From contig NZ_AGFU01000026.1 of the NCBI RefSeq assembly GCF_000226955.1, positions 1-64,000 of the forward strand: DNA of 64,000 bases, given 5' to 3'. Each line of letters starts with the position of its first letter. Position 1 is the first letter of the stretch. The notes beneath the pieces are model-generated. The model was given only the letters and a program-made list of their open reading frames with translations. It was not told the DNA's origin and did no database searches. Shown here piece by piece: positions 36,468-47,890 of the stretch. The DNA comes from Sphingomonas elodea ATCC 31461 (lineage in GTDB: Bacteria > Pseudomonadota > Alphaproteobacteria > Sphingomonadales > Sphingomonadaceae). The position numbers and the translations under genes are program-made.

Positions 36468-37046
36468 ATGCTGCCACCATTCTCGACCGTGCCCCTCGCG
36501 CTCCTGCTCGCCGGCGCACTACCGGGCGAACGGACGCTCCCGATCCAGTACACGGTGACCAATGTCGGCGGCGGGCTTGGGGTCTTCGTCGACGAGAAGG
36601 TCATCTTCGGTATCGCTTCCCGCGGTCCCGCCGGGCCGCGCTGGATCGCCGAGCGGGTTCGCCACGACCGCCACTGGTGCGGCAAGCAGGGCACGGATGG
36701 CAAATGCATCGCCACCGAGACACGCGTCCATGACTGGCTGGACGGCGCGACCTGCACCGCGGTGGCGCCGGCCTTCGCCGCGCTTTGGGCCATCCCGCCC
36801 GCCGGCTTCGCGCCCGCGCGGGACTTCGTCATCGTCTCCGATTCGTCCACCGTCACGATCAAGGGCAGCACGACGCAGGCGGGCTTTTTCACCGATATCA
36901 GCGTCAGCCAGGAGGCCGGCGATTTCGCGACATGGTGGCACAATTCGAGCAATAGCTGGAAATCCTGCTGGCAGCAGGCCGCACCGCTCGTGGAAGGTCA
37001 AGCGCTCACGCCCCACCTGTCCCTTCCTGCAGCCCCCGCCTCCTGA
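36468..37046 (+). CDS. Secreted protein of unknown function
   Basis: The 192-residue preprotein has a short N-terminal hydrophobic signal (MLPPFSTVPLALLLAGALPG). The mature part holds four cysteines (RHWCGKQGTDGKC, GATCTAV, NSWKSCWQ) that could form two disulfides, plus strand-rich segments. It has no recognised domain. AGGAGG precedes the ATG. Confidence 0.65.
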   Translation: MLPPFSTVPLALLLAGALPGERTLPIQYTVTNVGGGLGVFVDEKVIFGIASRGPAGPRWIAERVRHDRHWCGKQGTDGKCIATETRVHDWLDGATCTAVAPAFAALWAIPPAGFAPARDFVIVSDSSTVTIKGSTTQAGFFTDISVSQEAGDFATWWHNSSNSWKSCWQQAAPLVEGQALTPHLSLPAAPAS

Positions 37047-37099
37047 CGGCCGAAACCCCGAAACTTCCCCTTTCCCCCGATTCGCGCTAGGGGCGCGGG

Positions 37100-37480
37100 A
37101 TGCCCAATCTTTTTCTCGTGATGCTCGGCGGGGCCATCGGCTCCGCGGCCCGCTACGGCGTTGGCCGCTTGGGGCTAGCGCTGCTCGGCCCGGCCTTCCC
37201 TTGGGGGACGCTGGCCGTCAACATCCTCGGCGGTTTCCTGATGGGACTGCTCGGCGCCAGCCTGCTGCGCTTCGGCCCCAATGCCGAACAGGCGCGGCTG
37301 CTGCTCGGTGTCGGCGTGCTCGGCGGCTTCACCACCTTCTCCTCCTTCTCGCTCGAGACCTTCGCGATGATCGAGCGCGGCGATCTGGTCATGGCGATCG
37401 GCTATGTCCTCGCGTCGGTAATCGGCGCGATCGGCGCCCTCGCCCTCGGCATGACGCTGGCACGGGCGGTGACGGCATGA
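37100..37480 (+). CDS. crcB: Fluoride exporter CrcB/Fluc
   Basis: The 126-residue protein has four transmembrane helices and the Fluc signatures GGAIGSAARYGVGRLG (residues 9-24), FPWGTLAVNILGGFLMGLL with the conserved Asn, and GVLGGFTTFSSFSLETFAMI with the phenylalanine-box. It forms dual-topology dimers that let fluoride leave the cell. No fluoride riboswitch is visible upstream. Its stop overlaps the rluC start (ATGA). Confidence 0.95.
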   Translation: MPNLFLVMLGGAIGSAARYGVGRLGLALLGPAFPWGTLAVNILGGFLMGLLGASLLRFGPNAEQARLLLGVGVLGGFTTFSSFSLETFAMIERGDLVMAIGYVLASVIGAIGALALGMTLARAVTA

Positions 37481-38580
37481 GCGGCGAGAACGACGTCCGC
37501 CAGTTCACCGTCGGCCTCGACGATGACGGCATCCGGCTCGATCGCTGGTTCAAGCGGCATCTGCCCGATGTCAGCTTCAACCTCGTCTCGCGCTGGGCGC
37601 GGACCGGCCAGCTCCGCGTCGACGGATCGCGGGCGCAACCGGGCGACCGCATCGCCGAGGGCCAGACCATCCGCGTCCCCCCGGCCGAGGCGCCCAAGCC
37701 CGCCGCAGCGGCACGGCCCAAGTCGAACCGCCCGCCGCTTTCGCCGGAGCAGATCGAACTGGCGCAGTCCATGGTCATCCACCGCGATGCCTCGGCGATC
37801 GTGCTCAACAAGCCGCCGGGCCTCGCGACCCAGGGCGGCACCAAGACGTTCGAGCATGTCGACGGCCTGCTCGACGCGCTGCAGTTCGAGGCGGAAGGCC
37901 GGCCGAAGCTGGTCCACCGGCTGGACAAGGATACCTCGGGCGCGCTGCTGATCGCCCGCTCGGCGCGCGCGGCGGCCTATTTCGCCAAGAGCTTCTCCGG
38001 CCGCACCGCGCGGAAAATATACTGGGCGCTGGTGATGGGTGTGCCGGACATCGAGGACGGCTTCATCGAGCTGCCGATCGGCAAGCAGCCGGGCACCGGC
38101 GGCGAGAAGATGCAGGTCGACATGGAAGAGGGCTCGCCCGCCCGCACCCGCTACCGGGTGATCGAGCAGGCCGGCAATCGCTGCGCCTGGGTCGAGCTCC
38201 AGCCCTTCACCGGCCGCACCCACCAGTTGCGCGTGCACATGGCGGCGATCGGCCACCCGATCGTCGGCGACGGCAAATACGGGCTGCAGGAGGCGTTCCT
38301 CACCGGGGGCATCAGCCGCAAGATGCACCTCCATGCCCGGCGCATCCGCATCGATCATCCCGATGGCGGGCGGATCGACGTGCGCGCGGATCTGCCGCAC
38401 CATTTCGCCGAATCGATGCACACGCTGGGCTTCGATCTGTCGGTCGGCAACGCGATCGAGATCGACGACGGCCCGCCGCCGATGAGCAAGGAACTGCTCA
38501 AGCAGAAGGCCAAGGCACACGCCAAGAACTACCGCAAGGAACGCCGCGGCGAACGGCGGGGTCGGGGCGCGAAGACGTGA
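37477..38580 (+). CDS. rluC: RluC/RluD-type 23S rRNA pseudouridine synthase
   Basis: The 367-residue protein has an N-terminal S4 RNA-binding domain (about 12-70; IRLDRWFKRHLPDVSFNLVS), then the pseudouridine synthase domain with PKLVHRLDKDTSGALLIAR, whose Asp is the catalytic residue (near 148), and PFTGRTHQLRVHMAAIGHPI. The C-terminus is a very basic tail (about 340-367) likely to bind RNA. The start at 37477 overlaps the crcB stop. RluC versus RluD specificity cannot be settled by eye. Confidence 0.92.
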   Translation: MSGENDVRQFTVGLDDDGIRLDRWFKRHLPDVSFNLVSRWARTGQLRVDGSRAQPGDRIAEGQTIRVPPAEAPKPAAAARPKSNRPPLSPEQIELAQSMVIHRDASAIVLNKPPGLATQGGTKTFEHVDGLLDALQFEAEGRPKLVHRLDKDTSGALLIARSARAAAYFAKSFSGRTARKIYWALVMGVPDIEDGFIELPIGKQPGTGGEKMQVDMEEGSPARTRYRVIEQAGNRCAWVELQPFTGRTHQLRVHMAAIGHPIVGDGKYGLQEAFLTGGISRKMHLHARRIRIDHPDGGRIDVRADLPHHFAESMHTLGFDLSVGNAIEIDDGPPPMSKELLKQKAKAHAKNYRKERRGERRGRGAKT

Positions 38581-38599
38581 CGGCGCTCGGCAAGCAGCG

Positions 38600-39259
38600 A
38601 TGAACCGCCTCGCCCTGTTCGATTGCGACGGCACGCTGGTCGACAGCCAGGCGAGCATCTGCCTCGCCATGGAGCATTGCTTCACCGGCCAGAAGCTGGA
38701 GCCCCCCGCCCGCGAGTCGATCCGGCGAATCGTCGGCCTCAGCCTGGTCGAGGCGATCGCCCGGCTGCTGCCGGAGGCGGAGGACGATCTCCACCGCCAC
38801 CTCGCCGAAGAATATAAGCGCGCCTATTTCGCCCTGCGCACCGCCGGCCACATCGAGGACGAGCCGCTGTATGACGGCATCCCCGAAGCCATCGAGACGC
38901 TGGACGCGAACGGCTGGCTGCTCGGCGTCGCCACCGGCAAGTCCGATCGCGGGCTGATCCGGGTGCTGGAGGCGCACGGCCTGCGCCGGCACTTCGTCAC
39001 GCTGCAGACGGCGGACCGCCACCCCTCCAAGCCGCACCCCTCGATGATCGAGACCGCGATCGCCGAGGCGGGCGCGAGCCCCGAGACGACGGTGATGATC
39101 GGCGACACCAGCTTCGACATGGCGATGGCGGTGGCAGCCGGCGCGCATCCCTTGGGTGTTGCATGGGGCTACCACACCCCCCATGATCTGCACGCGGCCG
39201 GCGCGGTGCGGGTCGTGGAGCATGCGTCGGCGATTCCGGCGCATCTGGAGGCCCTGTGA
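38600..39259 (+). CDS. HAD-superfamily phosphatase (phosphoglycolate-phosphatase-like)
   Basis: The 219-residue protein has the HAD motifs: LALFDCDGTLVDS (Asp8 nucleophile, Asp10), GVATGKSDRG (motif II Thr), the Lys in SKPHPSM (motif III) and MIGDTSFDMAMA (motif IV). It fits the subfamily with a helical cap between motifs I and II, such as Gph. The natural substrate is unknown. It lies between rluC and ATP12 in an order common in alphaproteobacteria. Confidence 0.9.
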   Translation: MNRLALFDCDGTLVDSQASICLAMEHCFTGQKLEPPARESIRRIVGLSLVEAIARLLPEAEDDLHRHLAEEYKRAYFALRTAGHIEDEPLYDGIPEAIETLDANGWLLGVATGKSDRGLIRVLEAHGLRRHFVTLQTADRHPSKPHPSMIETAIAEAGASPETTVMIGDTSFDMAMAVAAGAHPLGVAWGYHTPHDLHAAGAVRVVEHASAIPAHLEAL

Positions 39260-39492
39260 CCGACAGTCCCATGACCGACGCCGATCGGCTGGCGCGCAAC
39301 CGCTATTTCCTGATGATGGGCGCCAATCTGGTAGGCGTCGCCGGCGCGGTGCTGGCGCTGCTCATCCTCGGTCGCTCGCATACCACCGAACTGACGATGC
39401 TGGGCATCGCTCTGATGCTCGCCTCGTTCTGGGTCATGGCGGCGATCCCCAAGATGCTCGCCCGCCGCTGGAGGACACCCCCCGAAGCATGA
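39256..39492 (+). CDS. Small two-helix membrane protein, hypothetical
   Basis: The 78-residue protein has a polar N-terminus and two helices (about 20-42, FLMMGANLVGVAGAVLALLI; and 48-66, LTMLGIALMLASFWVMAAI). Its GTG start overlaps the stop of the phosphatase gene, and its stop overlaps the ATP12 ATG, so all three are translated together. The function is unknown. Confidence 0.75.
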   Translation: MTDSPMTDADRLARNRYFLMMGANLVGVAGAVLALLILGRSHTTELTMLGIALMLASFWVMAAIPKMLARRWRTPPEA

Positions 39493-40166
39493 AACGATTC
39501 TGGAAGACCGTCGCCATGGCAGACGGCGTCATCGAACTCGACGGCCGCCCGGTGCGCACGCCCGCGCGCGCACCGCTCGCCCTGCCCACCCCGCAGCTGG
39601 CCGAGGCGGTGGCGGAGGAATGGCGCAGCGTCGGCGAGGAACTAGATCCCCGCACCATGCCGCTGACCGGCCTCGCCAATGCGGCGATCGACCAGGTCGC
39701 GCCCAACCCCGCCCCCTTCGCGGCGGACCTCGCCCGCTACGGCGAGAGCGATCTGCTCTGCTACCGCGCCGAGATGCCCGAGCCGCTGGTCGAGCGCCAG
39801 GCGGCACAGTGGGACCCGCTGCTCGGCTGGGCGCGCACCCGCTTCGACGTGCATTTCGAGACGACCGCCGGTATCATGCACCGCCCGCAGCCGGCGGCGA
39901 CGATCGCCCGATTGCAGGAGGTGGTGGCGGCGCTCGATCCGTTCCGGCTGGCGGCGCTGAACCCGCTGGTGACGATCAGCGGCTCGCTGGTCGCGGCGCT
40001 GGCGCTGCTGGAAGGTGCCGCGGATCGCGACACCGTGTGGCGCGCTGCCCAGCTCGACGAGGACTGGCAGGCCGAGCAATGGGGCGAGGACGAGCTTGCC
40101 ACCCGCGCCCGCGAAGCCCGCCGCGCGGACTTCGACGCGGCGGCACGGTTTCTGGCGCTGCTGTAA
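39489..40166 (+). CDS. ATP12 family F1-ATPase assembly chaperone
   Basis: ATP12 binds the F1 alpha subunit before it joins the hexamer. The 225-residue protein has the family start KRFWKTVAMADGVIELDGRP, the helical part LTGLANAAIDQVAPNPAPFA with DLLCYRAEMPEPLVERQAAQ and WDPLLGWARTRF, and ends WQAEQWGEDELATRAREARR. The ATG at 39489 overlaps the preceding stop. F0 genes are in this window at 60552-62966; F1 genes are not. Confidence 0.92.
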   Translation: MKRFWKTVAMADGVIELDGRPVRTPARAPLALPTPQLAEAVAEEWRSVGEELDPRTMPLTGLANAAIDQVAPNPAPFAADLARYGESDLLCYRAEMPEPLVERQAAQWDPLLGWARTRFDVHFETTAGIMHRPQPAATIARLQEVVAALDPFRLAALNPLVTISGSLVAALALLEGAADRDTVWRAAQLDEDWQAEQWGEDELATRAREARRADFDAAARFLALL

Positions 40167-40172
40167 GGCCGT

Positions 40173-40859
40173 TCAGAGAACGTCCGAGGATTCCCCCGTC
40201 GGATCGCCGCGCTTCATCAGGCCGCGGATGAAGCCGATCAGCCCGGTCTGGCGCGAGCGCTTCAGTCGTTCCGCCTTCAGGATGGTGTGGACCGCCTGGA
40301 AGCACTGGTCCGCGTCATCGTTGACCAGGACATAGTCATAGCCGTCCCAATGGCTCACCTCATTGGAGGCGCGGGCCATGCGGTGGGCGATGACCTCGGG
40401 CGAGTCGGTACGACGGCCTTCGAGGCGGCGATGGAGCTCGGCCATCGACGGCGGCAGGATGAACACGCGCACCACGTCGCCGCCCATCGTCTGGTGGAGC
40501 TGCTGCGCGCCCTGCCAGTCGATGTCGAACAGCATGTCGCGGCCCGTGGCGAGCACGGCGTCGACCGGGCCCTTGGGCGTACCGTAGCGATGCTTGAAGA
40601 CGTGCGCCCATTCGATGAAATGGTGCTGGGCGACCATCTCGCGGAACCGCTCGACATCGACGAACGTATAGTCGACCCCGTTCACTTCGCCCGGGCGCGG
40701 TTCGCGCGTGGTTACCGAGACGGAGACGGCAAGATCGGGTTCGGCGGCCAGCAGCTTGCGGGCGATGGTCGACTTGCCTGCGCCCGAGGGCGAGGAAAGG
40801 ACAAACAAAACTCCGCGGCGATGAAAGCCATGCGGGTCGTTCTGATGCGTGTGGGCCAT
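40173..40859 (-). CDS. gmk: Guanylate kinase
   Basis: The enzyme phosphorylates GMP to GDP. The 228-residue protein has the P-loop SSPSGAGKST (22-31), the GMP-binding segments SVTTREPRPGEVNGVDYTFV and EWAHVFKHRYGTPKGPVD, DMLFDIDWQGAQQL and the LID region RRLEGRRTDSPEVIAHRM. It converges on the ATP12 gene, leaving only 6 nt between the stops. Confidence 0.96.
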   Translation of the reverse strand: MAHTHQNDPHGFHRRGVLFVLSSPSGAGKSTIARKLLAAEPDLAVSVSVTTREPRPGEVNGVDYTFVDVERFREMVAQHHFIEWAHVFKHRYGTPKGPVDAVLATGRDMLFDIDWQGAQQLHQTMGGDVVRVFILPPSMAELHRRLEGRRTDSPEVIAHRMARASNEVSHWDGYDYVLVNDDADQCFQAVHTILKAERLKRSRQTGLIGFIRGLMKRGDPTGESSDVL

Positions 40860-40913
40860 GCGGGCCTTTGGCGTAGCGGCACCCGGGCCGTCAAGCCCGG
40901 GCGCCGCAGTGGA

Positions 40914-41132
40914 TCACGCACCCAGGCCCGTATCGGGACCATGTTCGGTGGTCAGCTTCCGCTTGAGGTAGGTCGCACCGATCGCGCCCGCGCCCAGCAC
41001 GAACGCCGCCGGCACCACGCGCTTGGCGACTTCCCAGGTCGCGACGCCGACGGCCGCGCCCACTGCGCCGCCTTCGCCGTCCCGCCGGTCGATCTTGCTG
41101 CCGATCCACCCTGCAATCAACTTGCCGATCAT
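40914..41132 (-). CDS. Small protein with one membrane helix, hypothetical
   Basis: The 72-residue protein reads MIGKLIAGWIGSKIDRRDGE, then a glycine/alanine/valine helix (about 22-55) that could cross or lie on the membrane, and a charged tail. GGAG precedes the ATG at 41132. It sits between fumC and gmk and shares their strand. The function is unknown. Confidence 0.65.
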   Translation of the reverse strand: MIGKLIAGWIGSKIDRRDGEGGAVGAAVGVATWEVAKRVVPAAFVLGAGAIGATYLKRKLTTEHGPDTGLGA

Positions 41133-41197
41133 CGTCTTCTCCTTCGTCGGAAGAACGGCGGTGCGGCGGCAGCGTTCCCGCCACTCGCCGCGACCGT

Positions 41198-42589
<1,392 letters not shown>

Positions 42590-42746
42590 TGCATTTCTCC
42601 GCTTGCTTTGGGCGCGATTTAGGCGTCCGGGCCCGCGAACCCAAGCGGGATCAGCAACACTAGTTAACTTGCCTTTGCCGTGTTCTGGCGCGCAAAGCTT
42701 GGAACGCTACCGGCGAAACAGCCGGAGCAACTGCAGGAGAAGAGCG

Positions 42747-43172
42747 ATGATCCCGTTGATACTGGGGCTGCTGCTCGCCGCCCCCTCTTCCGAAATCGCG
42801 CACAGCGTGCGCATCGACCACGCCGCCGGCCCGGTGCATGCCGACTATCGGATGCGGGTCGACGTCCGTCACGAACAGCTCGGCGTCGCCGGCCCGGGTG
42901 GCCGCGCCTCCACGCTGCGCTGCCGCTGGCAGGCCGATCTGGTGGTCGACCGCCAGGCGCGCCACGCCGCCGGCACGCTCCAGCGCGCGCTGCGCCAGGA
43001 CAGCGTCGCCACGGGCAGTCGTCCCGGCTGGTGCACCGCCAATCGCGCGGTGATCGCCAAGGATGTTGCGCGCGCGACGAACAACATGCGAGGCGAGGTA
43101 GAAGCGCTGGCCCGGCAGGATGCCGAAGCCCTGCGCGTCGAACTTGATCAAATAGGACGTGTAAACACCTGA
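42747..43172 (+). CDS. Secreted protein of unknown function
   Basis: The 141-residue preprotein has a hydrophobic N-terminus (MIPLILGLLLAAPSS) and an Arg/Ala/His-rich mature part with two cysteines (STLRCRWQADLVVDR and GWCTANRAV) likely to be disulfide-bonded. CAGGAGAAG precedes the ATG. Its stop overlaps the next ATG (TGATG), so it is made together with the TorF-like protein. Confidence 0.65.
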   Translation: MIPLILGLLLAAPSSEIAHSVRIDHAAGPVHADYRMRVDVRHEQLGVAGPGGRASTLRCRWQADLVVDRQARHAAGTLQRALRQDSVATGSRPGWCTANRAVIAKDVARATNNMRGEVEALARQDAEALRVELDQIGRVNT

Positions 43173-43912
43173 TGCGTATCCCGATTTCCGTTGTCGCCGC
43201 GGCAGCGCTCGCGCTGCCGCTCGCCGCCCATGCCCAGGTGCTTCCCAAGGTGTCCGGCGGCGTCGAGCTTTCGACCGACGAGAGCCGTCGCGGCCTCAGC
43301 TGGAGCGAGAACCAGCTGACCGCCTCGGCGGATGCCTCGGCCGGCATCCTTGGCTTCGATGCCTCGGCACGGGTGGCGATGACACGGGAATCGGCACGGC
43401 ACGCCGGTGCCGATACGGTGTTCGACCTGGAGGCCGGACGCCGATTCGGCATCGGCGCGCTGAACCTGCGCGGCTTCGTCACCGGCCATGTTTTCACCGG
43501 TGCCGCCCGCAACATGGATTATGTCGAGGTCGGCGGCGAGGGGAACTTCTCCTTCGGCCCGCTGCAGCTGAACGGCGGCGCGATCTACGCGCCCGATCAG
43601 GGGCCGATCGGCGGCGACAACCTCTATCTGCACGCCGGCGCATCGGTGGGGATTCCGTCGACGCCGTTCACCGTCTCCGGTTCGGTGGGCCGCACCACCG
43701 GCAGCAATGACGATCCCCGCTCGGCACGACTGCGCCCGACCGGCGACTATACCGACTGGCGCGTCGGCGTGGAGCATGTGATGGGCCACATCACGCTGGG
43801 TGTGGACTATGTCGGCACCGACATCGACACGCACCGCGCGGTCACCTCGCCCTATGCGGACCTGCGCCACGCCGGCAACCGCGTGCTGGGACGCGCACGG
43901 CTGTCGTTCTGA
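43172..43912 (+). CDS. TorF-like outer-membrane porin-type protein
   Basis: The 246-residue preprotein has a signal peptide ending AAHAQ (residue 22) and a mature part of amphipathic beta strands beginning KVSGGVELSTDESRRGLSWS, the start typical of the TorF (Gcw_chp) family, and ending in Phe (RARLSF), a beta-barrel assembly signal. It is probably a small outer-membrane barrel; any transported substrate is unknown. Translation is coupled to the upstream gene. Confidence 0.8.
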   Translation: MRIPISVVAAAALALPLAAHAQVLPKVSGGVELSTDESRRGLSWSENQLTASADASAGILGFDASARVAMTRESARHAGADTVFDLEAGRRFGIGALNLRGFVTGHVFTGAARNMDYVEVGGEGNFSFGPLQLNGGAIYAPDQGPIGGDNLYLHAGASVGIPSTPFTVSGSVGRTTGSNDDPRSARLRPTGDYTDWRVGVEHVMGHITLGVDYVGTDIDTHRAVTSPYADLRHAGNRVLGRARLSF

Positions 43913-43936
43913 GGCAAGCTTCCCCGCCCCGGTAAA

Positions 43937-43964
43937 ATCCCCCTCCCGTTTGCGGGCGGGGGAT
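43937..43964. terminator. Hairpin between convergent genes
   Basis: ATCCCCC (43937-43943) pairs with GGGGGAT (43958-43964), and CCCG (43945-43948) with CGGG (43953-43956), around loop TTTG. It lies between the TorF-like gene and the copper chaperone gene and may serve both. There is no T tract. Confidence 0.55.
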
Positions 43965-43975
43965 TGGAGGACAAG

Positions 43976-44413
43976 CTATCGCGCCTCGGCGCCCGGCACC
44001 GCCACATCGGCGACCGCGGTCACCGTATGCCCGCTGGCGAAGCGCAGGGTGAGCGGCACCTTCTCGCCGGCATGAACGTTCGGCACGACGCCGAACAGCA
44101 TCACATGCTTGCCGCCCGGCGCGAACTTCACCTGGCTGCCCACCGGCAGGTCGAGACTGGCGATCTGCGTCATCTTCGCGACGCCGGCGGCGTCCTTGGC
44201 GCTGTCGTGCATCTCGGCCCGATCGGCCGCGCGGGTGGAGACGCCGACCAGCGTTTCCGCCTCCCGTCCGCCATGCAGCGTAAAATAGGCAGCACCCGGC
44301 TGGCCCGCCACCGCCGGCAGCCGGATCCATGCTCCGTCCACCTTCACGCCGTCCGCCTGGGGCGAACAGGCCGCCAGCAGTGTAACCGCAACAAGCCCCG
44401 CCAGAGTGCGCAT
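43976..44413 (-). CDS. PCu(A)C-type periplasmic copper chaperone lipoprotein
   Basis: The 145-residue preprotein has a lipoprotein signal peptide (lipobox LAAC, Cys16). The cupredoxin-like domain carries the Cu(I) ligand set Met68/His69, Met81, His103 and Met105 (EMHDS, AKMTQI, KHVMLFG). Relatives deliver copper to the CuA or CuB site of cytochrome oxidase. GGGAGG precedes the ATG at 44413. It is transcribed away from dnaK. Confidence 0.9.
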   Translation of the reverse strand: MRTLAGLVAVTLLAACSPQADGVKVDGAWIRLPAVAGQPGAAYFTLHGGREAETLVGVSTRAADRAEMHDSAKDAAGVAKMTQIASLDLPVGSQVKFAPGGKHVMLFGVVPNVHAGEKVPLTLRFASGHTVTAVADVAVPGAEAR

Positions 44414-44462
44414 TCGGCATCCTCCCTCTTTGATTTGGGAAATCTTGTAGAAACCCGGGCGT

Positions 44463-44490
44463 CTTGCGGCAAGGCACGACGCACCTATAT
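44463..44490 (+). promoter_or_regulatory. RpoH (sigma32) promoter of dnaK
   Basis: CTTG (44463-44466) is followed after exactly 17 nt by CCTATAT (44484-44490), a full match to the alphaproteobacterial RpoH pattern CTTG-N17-CYTATNT. It stands about 100 nt before the dnaK ATG. No CIRCE element is present, so dnaK here is probably controlled by RpoH rather than HrcA. Confidence 0.8.
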
Positions 44491-44590
44491 CCCCCCTCGG
44501 ACATCTGGACGGCGGTCGCCTCTTCTGGGGCCGGCATCCGGAGAACGCTTTTAAACCCTTTTGTTTCGATTGTGGGGGCCAACGAGGACC

Positions 44591-46501
<1,911 letters not shown>

Positions 46502-46513
46502 CGGATGAACCCG

Positions 46514-46594
46514 GGCCGTCATGCCAGCCAAGGCTGGCATCTCCCGCCGCGTAGCCCGCGGTTGGAGACCCCAGCGCTAGCCGGGGTGACGGCC
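46514..46594. repeat. Palindromic repeat unit between dnaK and dnaJ
   Basis: GGCCGTCA (46514-46521) and TGACGGCC (46587-46594) form an outer stem enclosing an 8-bp hairpin (TGCCAGCC 46522-46529 with GGCTGGCA 46532-46539) and a CCCC/GGGG hairpin near 46569-46586. This resembles REP/BIME-type intergenic elements. The transcript between the two genes would fold strongly and may change the dnaK:dnaJ ratio. Confidence 0.7.
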
Positions 46595-46614
46595 GAGGGT
46601 TGGGGGCCGAGTGA

Positions 46615-47739
46615 ATGACCACCGAAGTCGATTATTACGAACTGCTCCAGGTCGAGCGCACGGCGGACGATGCGACGATCAAGTCGTCCTACCGCAAGCT
46701 CGCGATGAAATATCACCCGGACAAGAATGCCGGGTGCAAGGATTCCGAGGCGAAGTTCAAGGCGATCAGCGAAGCCTATGACTGCCTGAAGGATCCCCAG
46801 AAGCGCGCAGCCTATGACCGCTTCGGCCATGCCGCGTTCCAGAATGGCGGCGGTGGCGGCCATCATGGCGGCCAGGGCGATTTCGGCGCGTTCAGCGACA
46901 TCTTCGAAAGCGTGTTCGGCGAATTCATGGGCGGCGGGCGCGGCGGCGGGAGCCGCCCGCAGCGGCGCGGCGCAGACCTGCGCTACGACATGGAAATCTC
47001 GCTCGAACAGGCGTTCCACGGCCATTCGACCGAGATCACCATCGACGTCTCGGGCCCGTGCGACAGCTGCAACGGTTCGGGTGCGACGCCCGGCACCAAG
47101 GCCAAGACCTGCACCACTTGCGCCGGCCACGGCAAGGTGCGTGCGCAGCAGGGCTTCTTCATGGTCGAGCGCACCTGCCCCACCTGCCACGGTGCGGGCG
47201 AGGTGATCGCCGAACCGTGCCGGGCGTGCCGCGGCGAGGGCCGGCAGGACAAGACCAAGACGCTCAAGATCGAGATTCCGCCCGGTGTGGACGAAGGCAC
47301 CCGCATTCGCCTGACCGGCGAGGGCGAGGCCGGTGCGCGCGGGGCGCCGGCGGGCGATCTGTACATCTTCCTCCATGTGACCCGCCATTCGCTCTACGAG
47401 CGGCAGGGCACGACGCTGTACGCCACCGCGCCGATCAGCTTCACCACCGCCTCGCTCGGCGGCGAGATCCGTATCCCGGGGCTCGACGGCGAGGAGCATG
47501 TGATCAAGATCCATGCCGGCACCCAGTCGGGCCGCGAGATGCGCCATCGCGGCGCCGGCATGCCGGTGCTGCAGGGCCGCGGCCGCGGCGATCTCGTCGT
47601 GCGGCTGGAGGTGGAGACGCCGACCAAGCTGACGGCCAAGCAGCGCGAGCTGCTCGAGGAATTCCGCAAGACCGAGACGGGCGAGGAATGCCCGCAGTCG
47701 AGCGGCTTCTTCGCCAAGCTGAAGGCGGCGCTGGGTTGA
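46615..47739 (+). CDS. dnaJ: Co-chaperone DnaJ (Hsp40)
   Basis: The 374-residue protein has an N-terminal J domain (about 4-70) with the HPD motif in YHPDKNAGCKDSE, a Gly/Phe-rich linker, four CxxCxGxG zinc repeats (CDSCNGSG, CTTCAGHG, CPTCHGAG, CRACRGEG; about 150-215) and the C-terminal substrate-binding domain. It delivers unfolded clients to DnaK and stimulates its ATPase. It lies 113 nt after dnaK across a repeat element and no separate promoter is evident. Confidence 0.98.
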   Translation: MTTEVDYYELLQVERTADDATIKSSYRKLAMKYHPDKNAGCKDSEAKFKAISEAYDCLKDPQKRAAYDRFGHAAFQNGGGGGHHGGQGDFGAFSDIFESVFGEFMGGGRGGGSRPQRRGADLRYDMEISLEQAFHGHSTEITIDVSGPCDSCNGSGATPGTKAKTCTTCAGHGKVRAQQGFFMVERTCPTCHGAGEVIAEPCRACRGEGRQDKTKTLKIEIPPGVDEGTRIRLTGEGEAGARGAPAGDLYIFLHVTRHSLYERQGTTLYATAPISFTTASLGGEIRIPGLDGEEHVIKIHAGTQSGREMRHRGAGMPVLQGRGRGDLVVRLEVETPTKLTAKQRELLEEFRKTETGEECPQSSGFFAKLKAALG

Positions 47740-47763
47740 GTTTGCTTTCCCGCACCCATCGAT

Positions 47764-47858
47764 CGTCATCCCGGCGAAAGCCGGGATCCATTGGGGTCGC
47801 CGTACCGGCTTTTGCCATGACCGAGTGGCGAATGGATCCCGGCTTCCGCCGGGATGAC
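47764..47858. repeat. Large inverted repeat element
   Basis: The left arm (47764-47791) and the right arm (47831-47858) are near-perfect inverted copies, 28 bp with one mismatch, each containing a smaller palindrome (CCCGGC...GCCGGG). The core GTCATCCCGGC...GCCGGGAT is a repeat form seen widely in sphingomonad and related genomes, here as a head-to-head pair. It follows dnaJ and may act as its terminator. Confidence 0.85.
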
Positions 47859-47890
47859 GCACGTGGGGATGACGGCCTGCGGGGCATCGC

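Noticed and set aside
37047-37099. Fluoride riboswitch ahead of crcB
   Set aside because: Only 53 nt separate the genes and none of the conserved pseudoknot segments is visible.
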